Below are positions 34,692 to 43,060 of a stretch of 64,000 bases of DNA, one piece after another. The DNA is from JBKCUK01 sp046318415 (lineage in GTDB: Bacteria; Pseudomonadota; Alphaproteobacteria; Caedimonadales; Caedimonadaceae). Position 1 is the first letter of the stretch; every line of letters begins with the position of its first letter. The stretch spans positions 62,001-126,000 of the forward strand of contig JBKCUK010000005.1 of the NCBI GenBank assembly GCA_046318415.1, written 5' to 3'. The position numbers and the translations under genes were made by a program. A model generated the notes under the pieces. That model was not told where the DNA came from. It made no database searches and saw nothing but the letters and a program-made list of their open reading frames with translations.

Positions 34692-36053
34692 CTAAAATTT
34701 GTCCGCTTCTGCATCTTGATAGACCAAACGTCGACGCCCTTGCAGCCATTGCGGAAGGGCGTCCTTTTCTTGAATATGCTTAGATGAAGACACCACGAGA
34801 GTTTCCAGACGCGGCAGACTTGTGAGGGCCCCTATATCGTCCGCCGTCAACTGCGTATCAAAGAGATGAATTTCTCGAAGCGAGTGCAGAAAGGATAGCC
34901 CATGTGCAACCAAGGCCATGGAGAACGACGCCTCCTCACCGGGCTTGAGCACCAAGGTTTTCAGCTGCGTAAGGTTCCCAAGATGCAGGAAATGATCCAC
35001 CCCCAAGTGGCATCCCTCAAAGGTCAAGGCCGTCACATTATGGGGAATGCATAAAAGAGCTTGAGGATCTAAGTCCATCAATTCGACGGTTAAGGATTTC
35101 AGTTGGCAAAGGGACCGTGTCAAATGGAGGGGTGCCGTCGCCCAACCCGCATGGGATAACTCAAGCTGGGTCAATGATGTTGGCAAATGCACCTTATCAA
35201 GGGAGGGCGACCTTTCTGGTTCGAACCCATCATCAAAAGCATACACTAAGGAAAGTGCCCGCAACTTTTGAAGATGAGAGAGGGACTCAATCCATGGATT
35301 GGCATCACTCAGCGCAAACCAACGCAACGACAGGTCTTGAAGATGGGTGGCATTCTGTAAAAATCCTGAGAGATCTGCGCCTGCCAAGGTTAATCCATCT
35401 AACTTGAAGTCATGCAAGGATGTCATCGTTAAAAATCGCAAACCGGAACAAGAGGCATCCTGTGCATCCTCTCCAAGAATAATTTTTAGAGCATGCAGAT
35501 TGGTCAAGTTATGCATGGCACGGGTCAGGATGAGATCATCCTGGACCTGCAGTTCGATGGAATTGAGATGTTTCAAGGATGCCAGTGCCCATTGGATGTT
35601 GGAATCAAAGCCAACTCCCACAAAGGCAAGGTGCCGCAATTGCGCAAAACCAGGCAAAATGTCGCAAAGAGGCCAAAAAGTTCGCTCAAGCTTGAGGGTC
35701 ACGCGCCATAAATTGGTCATGCTCTTCCCAAGGGAGAGGCCACGCGGCCCAACCAGCATGGCTTCTTTGAGGGCTCTGCTCAAACTTGAGGCAGCTAAAG
35801 CCTCTCCATTGACATCTGCATGGTACAACGTGGAGACAAAAAGCACATGGGACGTGGCAGCATCCTGCCATGCACGACACACACCACGCATGGACCGCGC
35901 ACAACGTAGGGCTGCAATTTGACCCAGAATCTCTGGTGGCCCTTGCCATGCCTCATAAAGGCGCGGACTGTTTGGTGCCGAGGCCACACACAGCTGAAGG
36001 GTAAGACTGAGGCCAACAAAAAGCCACCAAGCTTTCTTAACCGCACACAACAT
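34692..36053 (-). CDS. Exported F-box-like/leucine-rich-repeat protein
   Basis: The 453-residue protein starts with a Sec signal peptide (about 1-26, ending VASA). Residues about 38-72 match the F-box pattern: a P-x-E-I-L-x-x-I-x-x-L core followed by GVCRAWQDA. F-box domains bind Skp1 in eukaryotic ubiquitin ligases. From about residue 110 to 440 lie leucine-rich repeats of the L-x-x-L-x-L-x-x form (for example LQKLRALSLVYA, LTQLELSHAGW and LTQLKTLVLKPG). The order F-box then LRR mirrors eukaryotic FBXL proteins and known secreted bacterial F-box effectors. A Sec signal is unusual for an injected effector. Its start overlaps the metK end by 17 bases. Host action is inference. Confidence 0.78.
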   Translation of the reverse strand: MLCAVKKAWWLFVGLSLTLQLCVASAPNSPRLYEAWQGPPEILGQIAALRCARSMRGVCRAWQDAATSHVLFVSTLYHADVNGEALAASSLSRALKEAMLVGPRGLSLGKSMTNLWRVTLKLERTFWPLCDILPGFAQLRHLAFVGVGFDSNIQWALASLKHLNSIELQVQDDLILTRAMHNLTNLHALKIILGEDAQDASCSGLRFLTMTSLHDFKLDGLTLAGADLSGFLQNATHLQDLSLRWFALSDANPWIESLSHLQKLRALSLVYAFDDGFEPERSPSLDKVHLPTSLTQLELSHAGWATAPLHLTRSLCQLKSLTVELMDLDPQALLCIPHNVTALTFEGCHLGVDHFLHLGNLTQLKTLVLKPGEEASFSMALVAHGLSFLHSLREIHLFDTQLTADDIGALTSLPRLETLVVSSSKHIQEKDALPQWLQGRRRLVYQDAEADKF

Positions 36054-37215
36054 CTTTGGATTGGCAGTTAAAATGGGACTGAAGTGACGACACGAGATCT
36101 AACTTTTCCCAGGAAAAACAACCTTGAGCATCCGGTGCTCGGCCAAAATGGCCATAAGTGGCGGTTGGCTGATAGATGGGTTGATCCAATTTCAAGTGGT
36201 TGCGAATTCCCCGGGGGGTGAGGTCTATAGTTTGCATCAAGAAGGCATAAAGTTCCTGCCATGCCACCTTTCCGGTGCCGTGGGTGTTAATATAAAAAGA
36301 CAATGGCTCTGCCTTACCAATGGCATAGGAAACTTGAACGGTCGCCCGATCCGCAAGGCCAGAGGCCACGATATTCTTGGCAAGATAACGCATCATATAG
36401 GCGGCTGAGCGATCTACCTTTGAAGGATCCTTTCCTGAAAAAGCACCACCACCGTGGGGGGCATACCCACCGTACGTATCCACAATAATTTTCCGCCCCG
36501 TAAGCCCTGTGTCCGCAGCGGGACCACCGATCACAAAGCGGCCAGTGGGATTGATGTAGAGTTTATCCTCTCTACACATCCAACCCTCGGGCAAGGTGGC
36601 GCGAATAATCGGCGCGACCATGTCCCGCACCTCTTGAATGGAAACCTGTTCCTTATGTTGGGTTGACAGTACAATGGATTCGGCCCCCACAGGCTTGCCC
36701 TCATCATAACGCAAAACCACCTGGGATTTGGCATCGGGCCCCAGATAGGCTTGAAGACCCTCGGCCCTTGCTGCGACTAAGTTCTCAAGGATTTTATGGG
36801 CATAATACAAGGCTGCTGGCATAAGGGTTGGGGCCTCTAGGCAGGCAAAGCCAAACATTAATCCTTGATCGCCTGCTCCCTCAATATCCCCCACCACGCC
36901 TTGGGCGATGTCCGTAGACTGGGCATGCACAAAATTATCGATTTTCAGGGTTTGCCAATGAAATCCTTCTTGTTCATAGCCAATGTCACGCACGACTTGG
37001 CGAACGATCTGTTCCATATGCTCTTTTGGCAGATCAACACCACCTATTTCACCCGCCAGGACAATCTGATTGGTGGTTGCAAGCGTCTCGATGGCCACGC
37101 GCGCCTGTGAGTTTTGACGCAAAGCAGCATCGACCAAAGCATCCGAAATTTGATCGCAGACCTTATCTGGATGACCGGCGGAGACAGATTCACTGGCAAA
37201 GAGATAAGATGACAT
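36037..37215 (-). CDS. metK: S-adenosylmethionine synthetase
   Basis: It makes SAM from methionine and ATP. The signature motifs are GAGDQGLMFGFAC and GGGAFSGKDPSKVDRSAAY, with the N-terminal SAGHPDKVCDQISDA. The length is 392 residues, normal for the family. In many alphaproteobacteria metK lies just after lnt; here it is elsewhere, ahead of an F-box/LRR-like gene with a 17-base overlap. A CtrA-type site lies 44 bases before its ATG. I found no SAM riboswitch. Confidence 0.97.
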   Translation of the reverse strand: MSSYLFASESVSAGHPDKVCDQISDALVDAALRQNSQARVAIETLATTNQIVLAGEIGGVDLPKEHMEQIVRQVVRDIGYEQEGFHWQTLKIDNFVHAQSTDIAQGVVGDIEGAGDQGLMFGFACLEAPTLMPAALYYAHKILENLVAARAEGLQAYLGPDAKSQVVLRYDEGKPVGAESIVLSTQHKEQVSIQEVRDMVAPIIRATLPEGWMCREDKLYINPTGRFVIGGPAADTGLTGRKIIVDTYGGYAPHGGGAFSGKDPSKVDRSAAYMMRYLAKNIVASGLADRATVQVSYAIGKAEPLSFYINTHGTGKVAWQELYAFLMQTIDLTPRGIRNHLKLDQPIYQPTATYGHFGRAPDAQGCFSWEKLDLVSSLQSHFNCQSKDVVCG

Positions 37216-37258
37216 GGAATAATCCGTCGTAATTTTTTTCTAGGCTACTGAGGCCAGC

Positions 37259-37274
37259 TTAAGAGGAGATTAAC
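37259..37274 (-). promoter_or_regulatory. Candidate CtrA-binding site before metK
   Basis: TTAA (37259-37262), seven bases, TTAAC (37270-37274) on the plus strand; TTAA is its own complement, so the core reads equally on the metK strand. It sits about 44 bases upstream of the metK ATG. It is the second full site of this kind found in an intergenic region of the window. Confidence 0.45.
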
Positions 37275-37294
37275 ACTTTCATAAAACCACTCAC

Positions 37295-37324
37295 CATAAC
37301 AAACAAGGCCGACAGACGTCGGCC
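37295..37324 (-). terminator. Terminator after the 380-residue exported protein
   Basis: GGCCGAC (37307-37313) and GTCGGCC (37318-37324) form a 7-bp stem with a four-base loop. On the minus strand it is followed by a T-rich tail (TTGTTTGTTATG). It lies 26 bases after the stop of the gene at 37350. Confidence 0.7.
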
Positions 37325-37349
37325 CTGCACCCCATGGGAATTAAAAAAA

Positions 37350-38492
37350 TTAATTATCTCCCGACCAGAAATTTAGGAAATTGTCCAAATCTGGCAGTAA
37401 GAAATTCATAAAAGTCATCACCATATCTTGAGGTGGAGCCTTTTCTGTCTCCTCTTCATCAGCAACGTCTGCCTTCGCTTCTTCTAAGGGCTGCGTGCCC
37501 TGTTGGAAGCCACCCGCTGTGGCAGCCTGGGTTACCTCCTGAGTCTGCGCGCCCTGACTTGGCGATAGATCGAGGGTATGCCAAAACTTTTTACGGGGAC
37601 TTACCTGCCCTGTGACCAAGCTTTTCAAACCTGTACCTTGCGGATAAAATGGAGAAATCTGGATCTGCGGCCCATAAGGCATACCCTGCATTACTGAAGC
37701 TGCCAGCTGGTGGGCGGACACGCCCGCCTCGTTGGTGCGAAGATTATCCGCCATGACCGATTGCATCATGGGCGCGACTTTCTCATCAAATGCCTCACGC
37801 TCTTGCGGGGTTTTGAGCGAGAGTTTAAATTCCTGCATCTTGGCCATCAACTCTTCATGACTGACATATTGATCACCAAAGTGCTCGAGAGCCTTTTCAA
37901 GGGCTGCGGGACTGATGGAATAGGCCAGCGGGTGCAGCACATCCTCATCACCCGCCTCCTGGGTGGACGCCTCAGTGTTTAGCCCTTCAAAATCGTCGAG
38001 GGCTGAATCCAAAAGCCCTCGGATGGCGATGCGCTCAGGCTCATCTGCGTCAGTTACGCCTGCCTGTGGCACTTGAGCCTCTGGGGCACCCGCGACGGCA
38101 CTCTCGCTCAGGGTTTTTGGTAGGCTTTGCGTTGGTTCTGAGGCCACGTTTGACGCACTTCCTATTGGCTTGGCAGCTTCATTTGTCCCCCACAACCACC
38201 ATATGGGGGTGGCCACCAATTTAAAGGGTGCTGTGATCACCTTGCGCAGAAGAGACTTTTTTGGCTTCGCTGTCACAGCACTTGGCTGGGCCACATCCGA
38301 GGGAGAAACGAGAGCGCCTGATGCAGGGTCTTTGTTTTCTTCGCTGGCGCCCACCAAAGACAAAGAGTTGGGTGCATTGATTTCTTGGCTTGCCTCATCC
38401 TGAATTGTACTGGCACAGGCGAAATTCGCCGCACCAAAGACAAAAGAAACGCATGATAACATTAATATTTTTTTTAAGCGGGCATGGGTCAT
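37350..38492 (-). CDS. Exported protein of unknown function, 380 aa
   Basis: The start at ATG 38492 has GGGAG 7 bases upstream and opens a signal peptide ending FACAS. A Ser/Pro-rich stretch follows, then a basic-aromatic segment near residues 80-105 (SLLRKVITAPFKLVATPIWW), which may contact membrane. The rest is acidic and helical with Gln-rich tracts. No domain is recognised. It lies among other unknown exported proteins (34.7-40 kb). Confidence 0.75.
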   Translation of the reverse strand: MTHARLKKILMLSCVSFVFGAANFACASTIQDEASQEINAPNSLSLVGASEENKDPASGALVSPSDVAQPSAVTAKPKKSLLRKVITAPFKLVATPIWWLWGTNEAAKPIGSASNVASEPTQSLPKTLSESAVAGAPEAQVPQAGVTDADEPERIAIRGLLDSALDDFEGLNTEASTQEAGDEDVLHPLAYSISPAALEKALEHFGDQYVSHEELMAKMQEFKLSLKTPQEREAFDEKVAPMMQSVMADNLRTNEAGVSAHQLAASVMQGMPYGPQIQISPFYPQGTGLKSLVTGQVSPRKKFWHTLDLSPSQGAQTQEVTQAATAGGFQQGTQPLEEAKADVADEEETEKAPPQDMVMTFMNFLLPDLDNFLNFWSGDN

Positions 38493-38588
38493 AATTGTCT
38501 CCCTCAATGATATGCGAGTCGTTTATTGTTGAGGTCTCGCTTCTATCAGCCTAGCGTGCTCTTGTGATTTGTCCAAGACACTTCGAGA

Positions 38589-39383
38589 CTATTGTGCATT
38601 TCTCGTATGCAGGGTTTGGGGGTTATGGGCCTGAAAATAAAGACGAAAAAGATCTTTTTGCGCCATGGGCGCCAAAGCAATGTAGGCTGCACAGGCGGCA
38701 AATGCCGTTGGGTGACCCACTGCCCGGGAAAGCCCTCCCCAAAAATCCCATTGAAAAAAAGACACCCGAGCCCTAAGCGTGTCAGTTTGGTCATCGTTTA
38801 CTGATTCTGACAAGGACAAGACACTGCTATCCCCAAGACGATGGATACTCTCCACCGCATCCAGATCCTCGACAGTAAGTTCGCCTGAGGCAATTTGATT
38901 CTCAAGCTGTTTCAGGATCGTATCCTCTTTTTGTTTTCCCTGTCGCTGCTCGATGAACTGGGCATCCTCGTCATCCTCAAGTTCTTCAATGAACGCCATT
39001 GCCTCTTGAAGAAGGGGTTGGGTTTCTCGCTCATAAACGCTCAACGTTAGAACCTTAGCTGACGTTTTTTTGGGAGGGGCTATGGTGATGGATTCGATGG
39101 TGGAATCTGGCAAAAGCATGGGCGGAGTGACGGAGGAGAGAGGGATGGAGGGATGCTCTTGAGGATCTTCGGCTCGTTTCATGGGTGGCCGCACCTCGGG
39201 ATAATCATCAATGAGCACGAATGTTGAAAGCCCCTCAAAGGTGACCGTTTTGACTTCTGCAAAATCATCACCAAAATTGATTGAGTTTAGATCAACTTTA
39301 AAACTCGCCAAACAAGGCTCAGCAGCCCCAATAAAACACAACATACTCCACCTGGGCCATCGCACAGTAAGGTTCAGATTCAT
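38589..39383 (-). CDS. Exported or membrane protein of unknown function, 264 aa
   Basis: The N-terminus (MNLNLTVRWPRWSMLCFIG, then a stretch ending CLASF) looks like a signal peptide. The middle is acidic (an EELEDDEDAQ run), with a coiled region near 145-175. A short hydrophobic helix (AFAACAAYIALAPM) lies near the C-terminus. No family is recognised. It is divergent from the next gene and separate from the 380-residue gene downstream. Confidence 0.68.
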   Translation of the reverse strand: MNLNLTVRWPRWSMLCFIGAAEPCLASFKVDLNSINFGDDFAEVKTVTFEGLSTFVLIDDYPEVRPPMKRAEDPQEHPSIPLSSVTPPMLLPDSTIESITIAPPKKTSAKVLTLSVYERETQPLLQEAMAFIEELEDDEDAQFIEQRQGKQKEDTILKQLENQIASGELTVEDLDAVESIHRLGDSSVLSLSESVNDDQTDTLRARVSFFQWDFWGGLSRAVGHPTAFAACAAYIALAPMAQKDLFRLYFQAHNPQTLHTRNAQ

Positions 39384-39478
39384 GTGTGTCCTTCCTTGAT
39401 CCCCACCTGTAACCGTCTTATGCTAACGCTGCAAAGGTTGCAGGCACAATGACCTTTTATGATGATGAGGCAAGAACA

Positions 39479-39982
39479 GTGAAATTTGCAGCAAGTCTTC
39501 TGATCCTGATGGGCATACATGTCGTTGAGGCCCAAGAGGCGCCATCGCGGATCAGCCCCCTACCCCAGCAAGGCTCCCTCTCCCGCGAGCGTGTTGGATT
39601 TCGCCTCACCCCTGGCATTTGTCGCCACATTCTGGTGCGCACCAACGCAAGGGGGGATGTTAAATTCCGCGCCAATGTTGATGCCGAGGGCAAGCCCCTT
39701 GTCCCCGTCGATCTCAATTCTTATGAGCGGATTATTCCCGATCAGGTCATTCTTCCCATTTGGTTTGACTTATCGCGCTATAGCGATCGCGGAATGCTTG
39801 ATCCATCCGCTTCAGCGCGTCACAGGGACAAGGGAAGCGCCCTGGTCGCCGAGCTTTTAATCAAAAAAAGTGGCGAAATCTACCTCAATGATCAGCCCTT
39901 GTTTGATGAAGACGAAGCCATGCTGCGCAGCGCCTGCCAACAGCTGGAAGAACAAAAATCGGGGGAAACGTCCACACCATGA
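39479..39982 (+). CDS. Exported protein of unknown function, 167 aa
   Basis: I choose the GTG at 39479 (protein begins with Met then KFAASLLILMG) because GAGG lies 8 bases upstream and it yields a clean signal peptide ending VEA; ATG 39449 is a longer option. The mature part has beta-rich segments (DVKFRANVDAEG, IYLNDQPLFDED). No known domain is seen. Its stop overlaps the hydrolase start by 4 bases, indicating coupling. Confidence 0.75.
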   Translation: MKFAASLLILMGIHVVEAQEAPSRISPLPQQGSLSRERVGFRLTPGICRHILVRTNARGDVKFRANVDAEGKPLVPVDLNSYERIIPDQVILPIWFDLSRYSDRGMLDPSASARHRDKGSALVAELLIKKSGEIYLNDQPLFDEDEAMLRSACQQLEEQKSGETSTP

Positions 39983-40752
39983 CATCCCAAACCCACAAAG
40001 TTCGCTTTGCCAATGCTGACGGTCACCTTTTAGATGGACGCCTTGAGCTGCCAACATCAAAGCCCCTTTTCTTCGCCATCTTTGCCCATTGCTTTACCTG
40101 CGGCAAAGACATCTTTGCGGCCAATCGCATTGCAACACAGTTGGCGTTAAGGGGCATTGCATGCCTTCGCTTTGACTTCACCGGCATCGGCGGCAGCGAA
40201 GGTGATTTTGCCGAGACCCATTTTAAAACCAACATCAGCGACTTAAAGGCCGCAGCCGTCTTTCTTGCCAACCATTACAGTGCGCCCAAAATGCTGATCG
40301 GACATAGCCTTGGCGGCACGGCAGCCCTTGCAGCCGCCAGCCTGATGCCCAGCATTCAAACAGTCGTCACTTTGAATGCTCCGGCCCAGCCCAACCATGT
40401 GGGACGCCATTTCCAAGAAGCCAATAAAGAAATGCTTGAGCGCCTTGGGGAAGCAGAGATTCACGTGGGTGGACGGCCTTTTAAGGTCCGCAGGCACTTT
40501 TTTGAAACGGCGCAAAAATTTGACATGAACCAAGTGTATGAGACATTACAAGCAGCCACCCTGGTCCTTCATGCCCCTAATGATACCACCGTTCATTTTA
40601 ACCAAGCAGAACAGATTTTTTTGCACCTCAAAGGCCCCAAATCCCTCATGACCCTTGATGGGATGGAGCACCTGTTATCACGCCCCGAAGATGCCGCGCG
40701 CATCGCAGATCTGATCAAAGTGTGGTCGTCAGCTTATACCTCTGACCAGTGA
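39979..40752 (+). CDS. Alpha/beta hydrolase
   Basis: The 257-residue protein has the nucleophile elbow GHSLGGTAA, an oxyanion-loop region (AHCFTCGKD), the acid in LHAPNDTTVHF, and the catalytic His in GMEHLLS. It resembles the hydrolase half of hydrolase-OsmC fusion proteins, but no OsmC domain is present. The substrate is unknown. It is coupled to the exported gene upstream and convergent with hsp20. Confidence 0.87.
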   Translation: MTSQTHKVRFANADGHLLDGRLELPTSKPLFFAIFAHCFTCGKDIFAANRIATQLALRGIACLRFDFTGIGGSEGDFAETHFKTNISDLKAAAVFLANHYSAPKMLIGHSLGGTAALAAASLMPSIQTVVTLNAPAQPNHVGRHFQEANKEMLERLGEAEIHVGGRPFKVRRHFFETAQKFDMNQVYETLQAATLVLHAPNDTTVHFNQAEQIFLHLKGPKSLMTLDGMEHLLSRPEDAARIADLIKVWSSAYTSDQ

Positions 40753-40755
40753 AGC

Positions 40756-41238
40756 TTAGCCTTTCTTAACCTTGATCTGATGGCGGTGGGTTTTATTCTT
40801 CTCATTCTTTGGCAAGGTAATTTTGAGGATGCCATTTTTAACCGTTGCCTCGATCTCATCGGGGTCAACCTCAAGGGGAAGATGAAGCGTGCGCACAAAA
40901 ATGCCACTGGCCCGCTCAACCATATGGTAGGTGCGTCCCTCCTTTTCCCGCTTCATCTTTTTTTGAGCGGACAGGGTTAAGGTGCCGCGATTCACCTCAA
41001 TTTTGATATCATCCTCAGAAAGACCTGGGACCTCGACTTGAATGACCAATTCTTTATCCGATTCGTAAAAATCAAGCGCCGGAATCAAGGGGCGGATGGC
41101 GTCTTCATTGGAGTTGTTTTGGAAGGGGGATGAGAGGAGATGGGACAAGCGATTAAAGTAGTGCTGGATCTCCTCGCGCATGTGGGACAAGGGATGACTT
41201 CCACTTAACAGCGACGATGGTTGTAAATCGTCTGACAT
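40756..41238 (-). CDS. Small heat-shock protein (Hsp20 family)
   Basis: The 160-residue chaperone has the alpha-crystallin domain (about residues 50-145), with VEVPGLSEDDIKIEVNRGTL and FVRTLHLPLEVDPDEIEATVKNGILKI, and a C-terminal Lys-rich tail. The start at 41238 (MSDDLQ) has AGGAGGG 7 bases upstream. The leader may fold: CTCAATC/GATTGAG arms and a GGCA/TGCC pair around the ribosome site. It stops 3 bases from the end of the convergent hydrolase. Confidence 0.92.
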   Translation of the reverse strand: MSDDLQPSSLLSGSHPLSHMREEIQHYFNRLSHLLSSPFQNNSNEDAIRPLIPALDFYESDKELVIQVEVPGLSEDDIKIEVNRGTLTLSAQKKMKREKEGRTYHMVERASGIFVRTLHLPLEVDPDEIEATVKNGILKITLPKNEKNKTHRHQIKVKKG

Positions 41239-41422
41239 GGCAGGCCCTCCTGAGTAAAATGCCGAAATTCGATAAAATGTTTCTCCCTCAATCATTATCA
41301 CGTCTCATACAAAGGTAGGGATTGAGAGGCGCATCAAAAAGCAACTTGCGCCCCAAAATGCCCTATTTAAAAAACTGAGATTTTCCTCTACAAGCCGTCT
41401 AGGACTATGGCCGCCTTGATGT

Positions 41423-41932
41423 TCAGAGCTCTCCGTTCACATCCTGCTCAAAGCGCATGACCTGCTCGAAATAGCCCTTCGCGTTTCTCGACAAAGATTT
41501 GTGGTGAATGCCCACCACCATCCAAATAGCCCGCAATTGCTTGATGATTCCTTCTTCACTGAACCCCCGCACATGAAGGGATTGGCCCTCAAGTAAGGAA
41601 GCATAAAGGCATCGCCAGCCCTCAAGGACCTGCTTATCCGAGTGGATCGGCTCAGCAATGATAGAGGGGTCAAAAAGGTGCTGAAAAAGATCAATGAGCT
41701 GGGCCTTTGGTGAAGGAAGTGGCATTTGTTGATTCTCCACACACAAGGGGGTCATTAAAGCGAGCATGCTTTCGCGTTGCGCCTCATGCTCGCCGGGCTG
41801 CGGGCGACGCCATGTTGGCAGGGCTTCAGCAGCTTGTTGTTCCCAATCCTCTGCTGGATTTTCGCTCGCATGCAGGGCAACACTCTGGAAGACAAAGACC
41901 ATAACGGCGCCAAACAACCCCAAACGCATCAT
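41423..41932 (-). CDS. Exported protein of unknown function, 169 aa
   Basis: A signal peptide (MMRLGLFGAVMVFVFQSVALHA) is followed by a helical domain with Trp, Cys and basic patches. Starting at ATG 41932 gives a 4-base overlap with the upstream gene and a ribosome site AAAGGAAC. I recognise no family. It is the second gene of a two-gene unit. Confidence 0.75.
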   Translation of the reverse strand: MMRLGLFGAVMVFVFQSVALHASENPAEDWEQQAAEALPTWRRPQPGEHEAQRESMLALMTPLCVENQQMPLPSPKAQLIDLFQHLFDPSIIAEPIHSDKQVLEGWRCLYASLLEGQSLHVRGFSEEGIIKQLRAIWMVVGIHHKSLSRNAKGYFEQVMRFEQDVNGEL

Positions 41933-42516
41933 TGAGTTCCTTTCACAACGTTTTGCTTTGACCAATAATATTCTAATTTTTGGGGTTGTGAATCGAGAGC
42001 TAACTTCTCAATGCTCTGTTTTAATTGATTGACTTCAATGGGATGATCCAAGAGAACATCGGAAAGGGCATTGATGAACTTAGTCAAGGCGCCCGTATAA
42101 AGCTTCACAAAGCTGACGTCATCAAGGGTGGGCGTATTTTCCAAGTGCTCGACCTCTTGGGTCAAAAGATCGAAAGCGGACCAAACTTTTTGACGGTCAT
42201 AGCCTTTGACTGCCATCACCTGGGGTGAGCTCGCGAGACTGATAATTTTATCAACCATCTTCTGGAGCTTAGGGTTTGTAACCTGGGCGCCAATTTTCTG
42301 CCCAAACCAATATTGCAGCTCTTCTTGAAATTCTCGATGAACGGGGCAGCGTAGACTCAGCGCGCCGCTTCCATCTTCAGCATGGGGTGTTGCAATTACC
42401 CGCGTTGCCCGCCGTATGAAGGCAGAAGGACTGGGCGGTGCTTCTTGAATGGGAGAATCCGTCGCTAGGGCAACCTGGCACCCCACGAGTGCAACACATA
42501 AGAAACGAAAAGCCAT
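41929..42516 (-). CDS. Exported protein of unknown function, 195 aa
   Basis: A signal peptide (MAFRFLCVALVGCQVALA) leads to an all-helical mature protein with one conserved-looking Cys (LRCPVHREFQEELQYWFG). AGAGGAAT lies about 8 bases before ATG 42516. It overlaps the next gene by 4 bases, so the two are co-translated and may act together. No domain is recognised. Confidence 0.75.
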   Translation of the reverse strand: MAFRFLCVALVGCQVALATDSPIQEAPPSPSAFIRRATRVIATPHAEDGSGALSLRCPVHREFQEELQYWFGQKIGAQVTNPKLQKMVDKIISLASSPQVMAVKGYDRQKVWSAFDLLTQEVEHLENTPTLDDVSFVKLYTGALTKFINALSDVLLDHPIEVNQLKQSIEKLALDSQPQKLEYYWSKQNVVKGTQ

Positions 42517-42601
42517 GGGCGCGATTCCTCTTGGTAATTTAAAAACCGCGCCCAATCTAGAAGGTTATGCATTAATTGCAAGTTTTTTTGTCGGATTCGA
42601 C

Positions 42602-43060
42602 CTAATCGTCCCGGTGGACGCGCTCTTGACGCTCATGCATTTCCTGGGCTTCAAGGCTTAAGGTCGCGATTGGACGTGCCTCAAGGCGCGCAAGCCCAAT
42701 GGGCTCTCCCGTCTCTTCGCAATACCCATAAGACCCATCGTCAATGCGGCGCAAAGCCTCATCAATTTTATTGATGAGTTTCCGCTCCCGATCCCGCGTA
42801 CGCAGCTCAATAGCACGATCCGTCTCGGCAGAGGCACGGTCAGCAACATCAGGCTCGTTATGGGTTTCCTCTTGCAGGTGATGGATGGTCTCAACGGAAT
42901 CGCGCAGCAATTCAGCGCGCCAATGCATGAGTTTCTGGCGAAAATATTCAAGCTGCATAGGATTCATGTACTCATCCGACTCGGATGGTGTGTAATCAGG
43001 GGGAAGTATGACCCGCATATCCTTTTTGGAATCGGCGTCATTTTTCAGCTGTGTCGTCAT
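42602..43060 (-). CDS. dksA: DksA-family RNA polymerase-binding factor, single-Cys type
   Basis: The 152-residue protein has the DksA coiled coil with the tip Asp71 and Asp74 (DVADRAS) and a C-terminal globular domain. Of the four zinc Cys of E. coli DksA only Cys114 remains; positions 117, 135 and 138 are Thr, Ser and Ala. Such forms can work without zinc. With ppGpp it tunes transcription initiation. Its start overlaps the fliX stop by one base, so it is coupled to the flagellar regulator, as seen in other alphaproteobacteria. Confidence 0.93.
   Translation of the reverse strand: MTTQLKNDADSKKDMRVILPPDYTPSESDEYMNPMQLEYFRQKLMHWRAELLRDSVETIHHLQEETHNEPDVADRASAETDRAIELRTRDRERKLINKIDEALRRIDDGSYGYCEETGEPIGLARLEARPIATLSLEAQEMHERQERVHRDD

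Noticed and set aside
37216..37258. Possible SAM riboswitch before metK
   Set aside because: The leader is too short and lacks the conserved SAM-I, SAM-II or SAM/SAH aptamer blocks.
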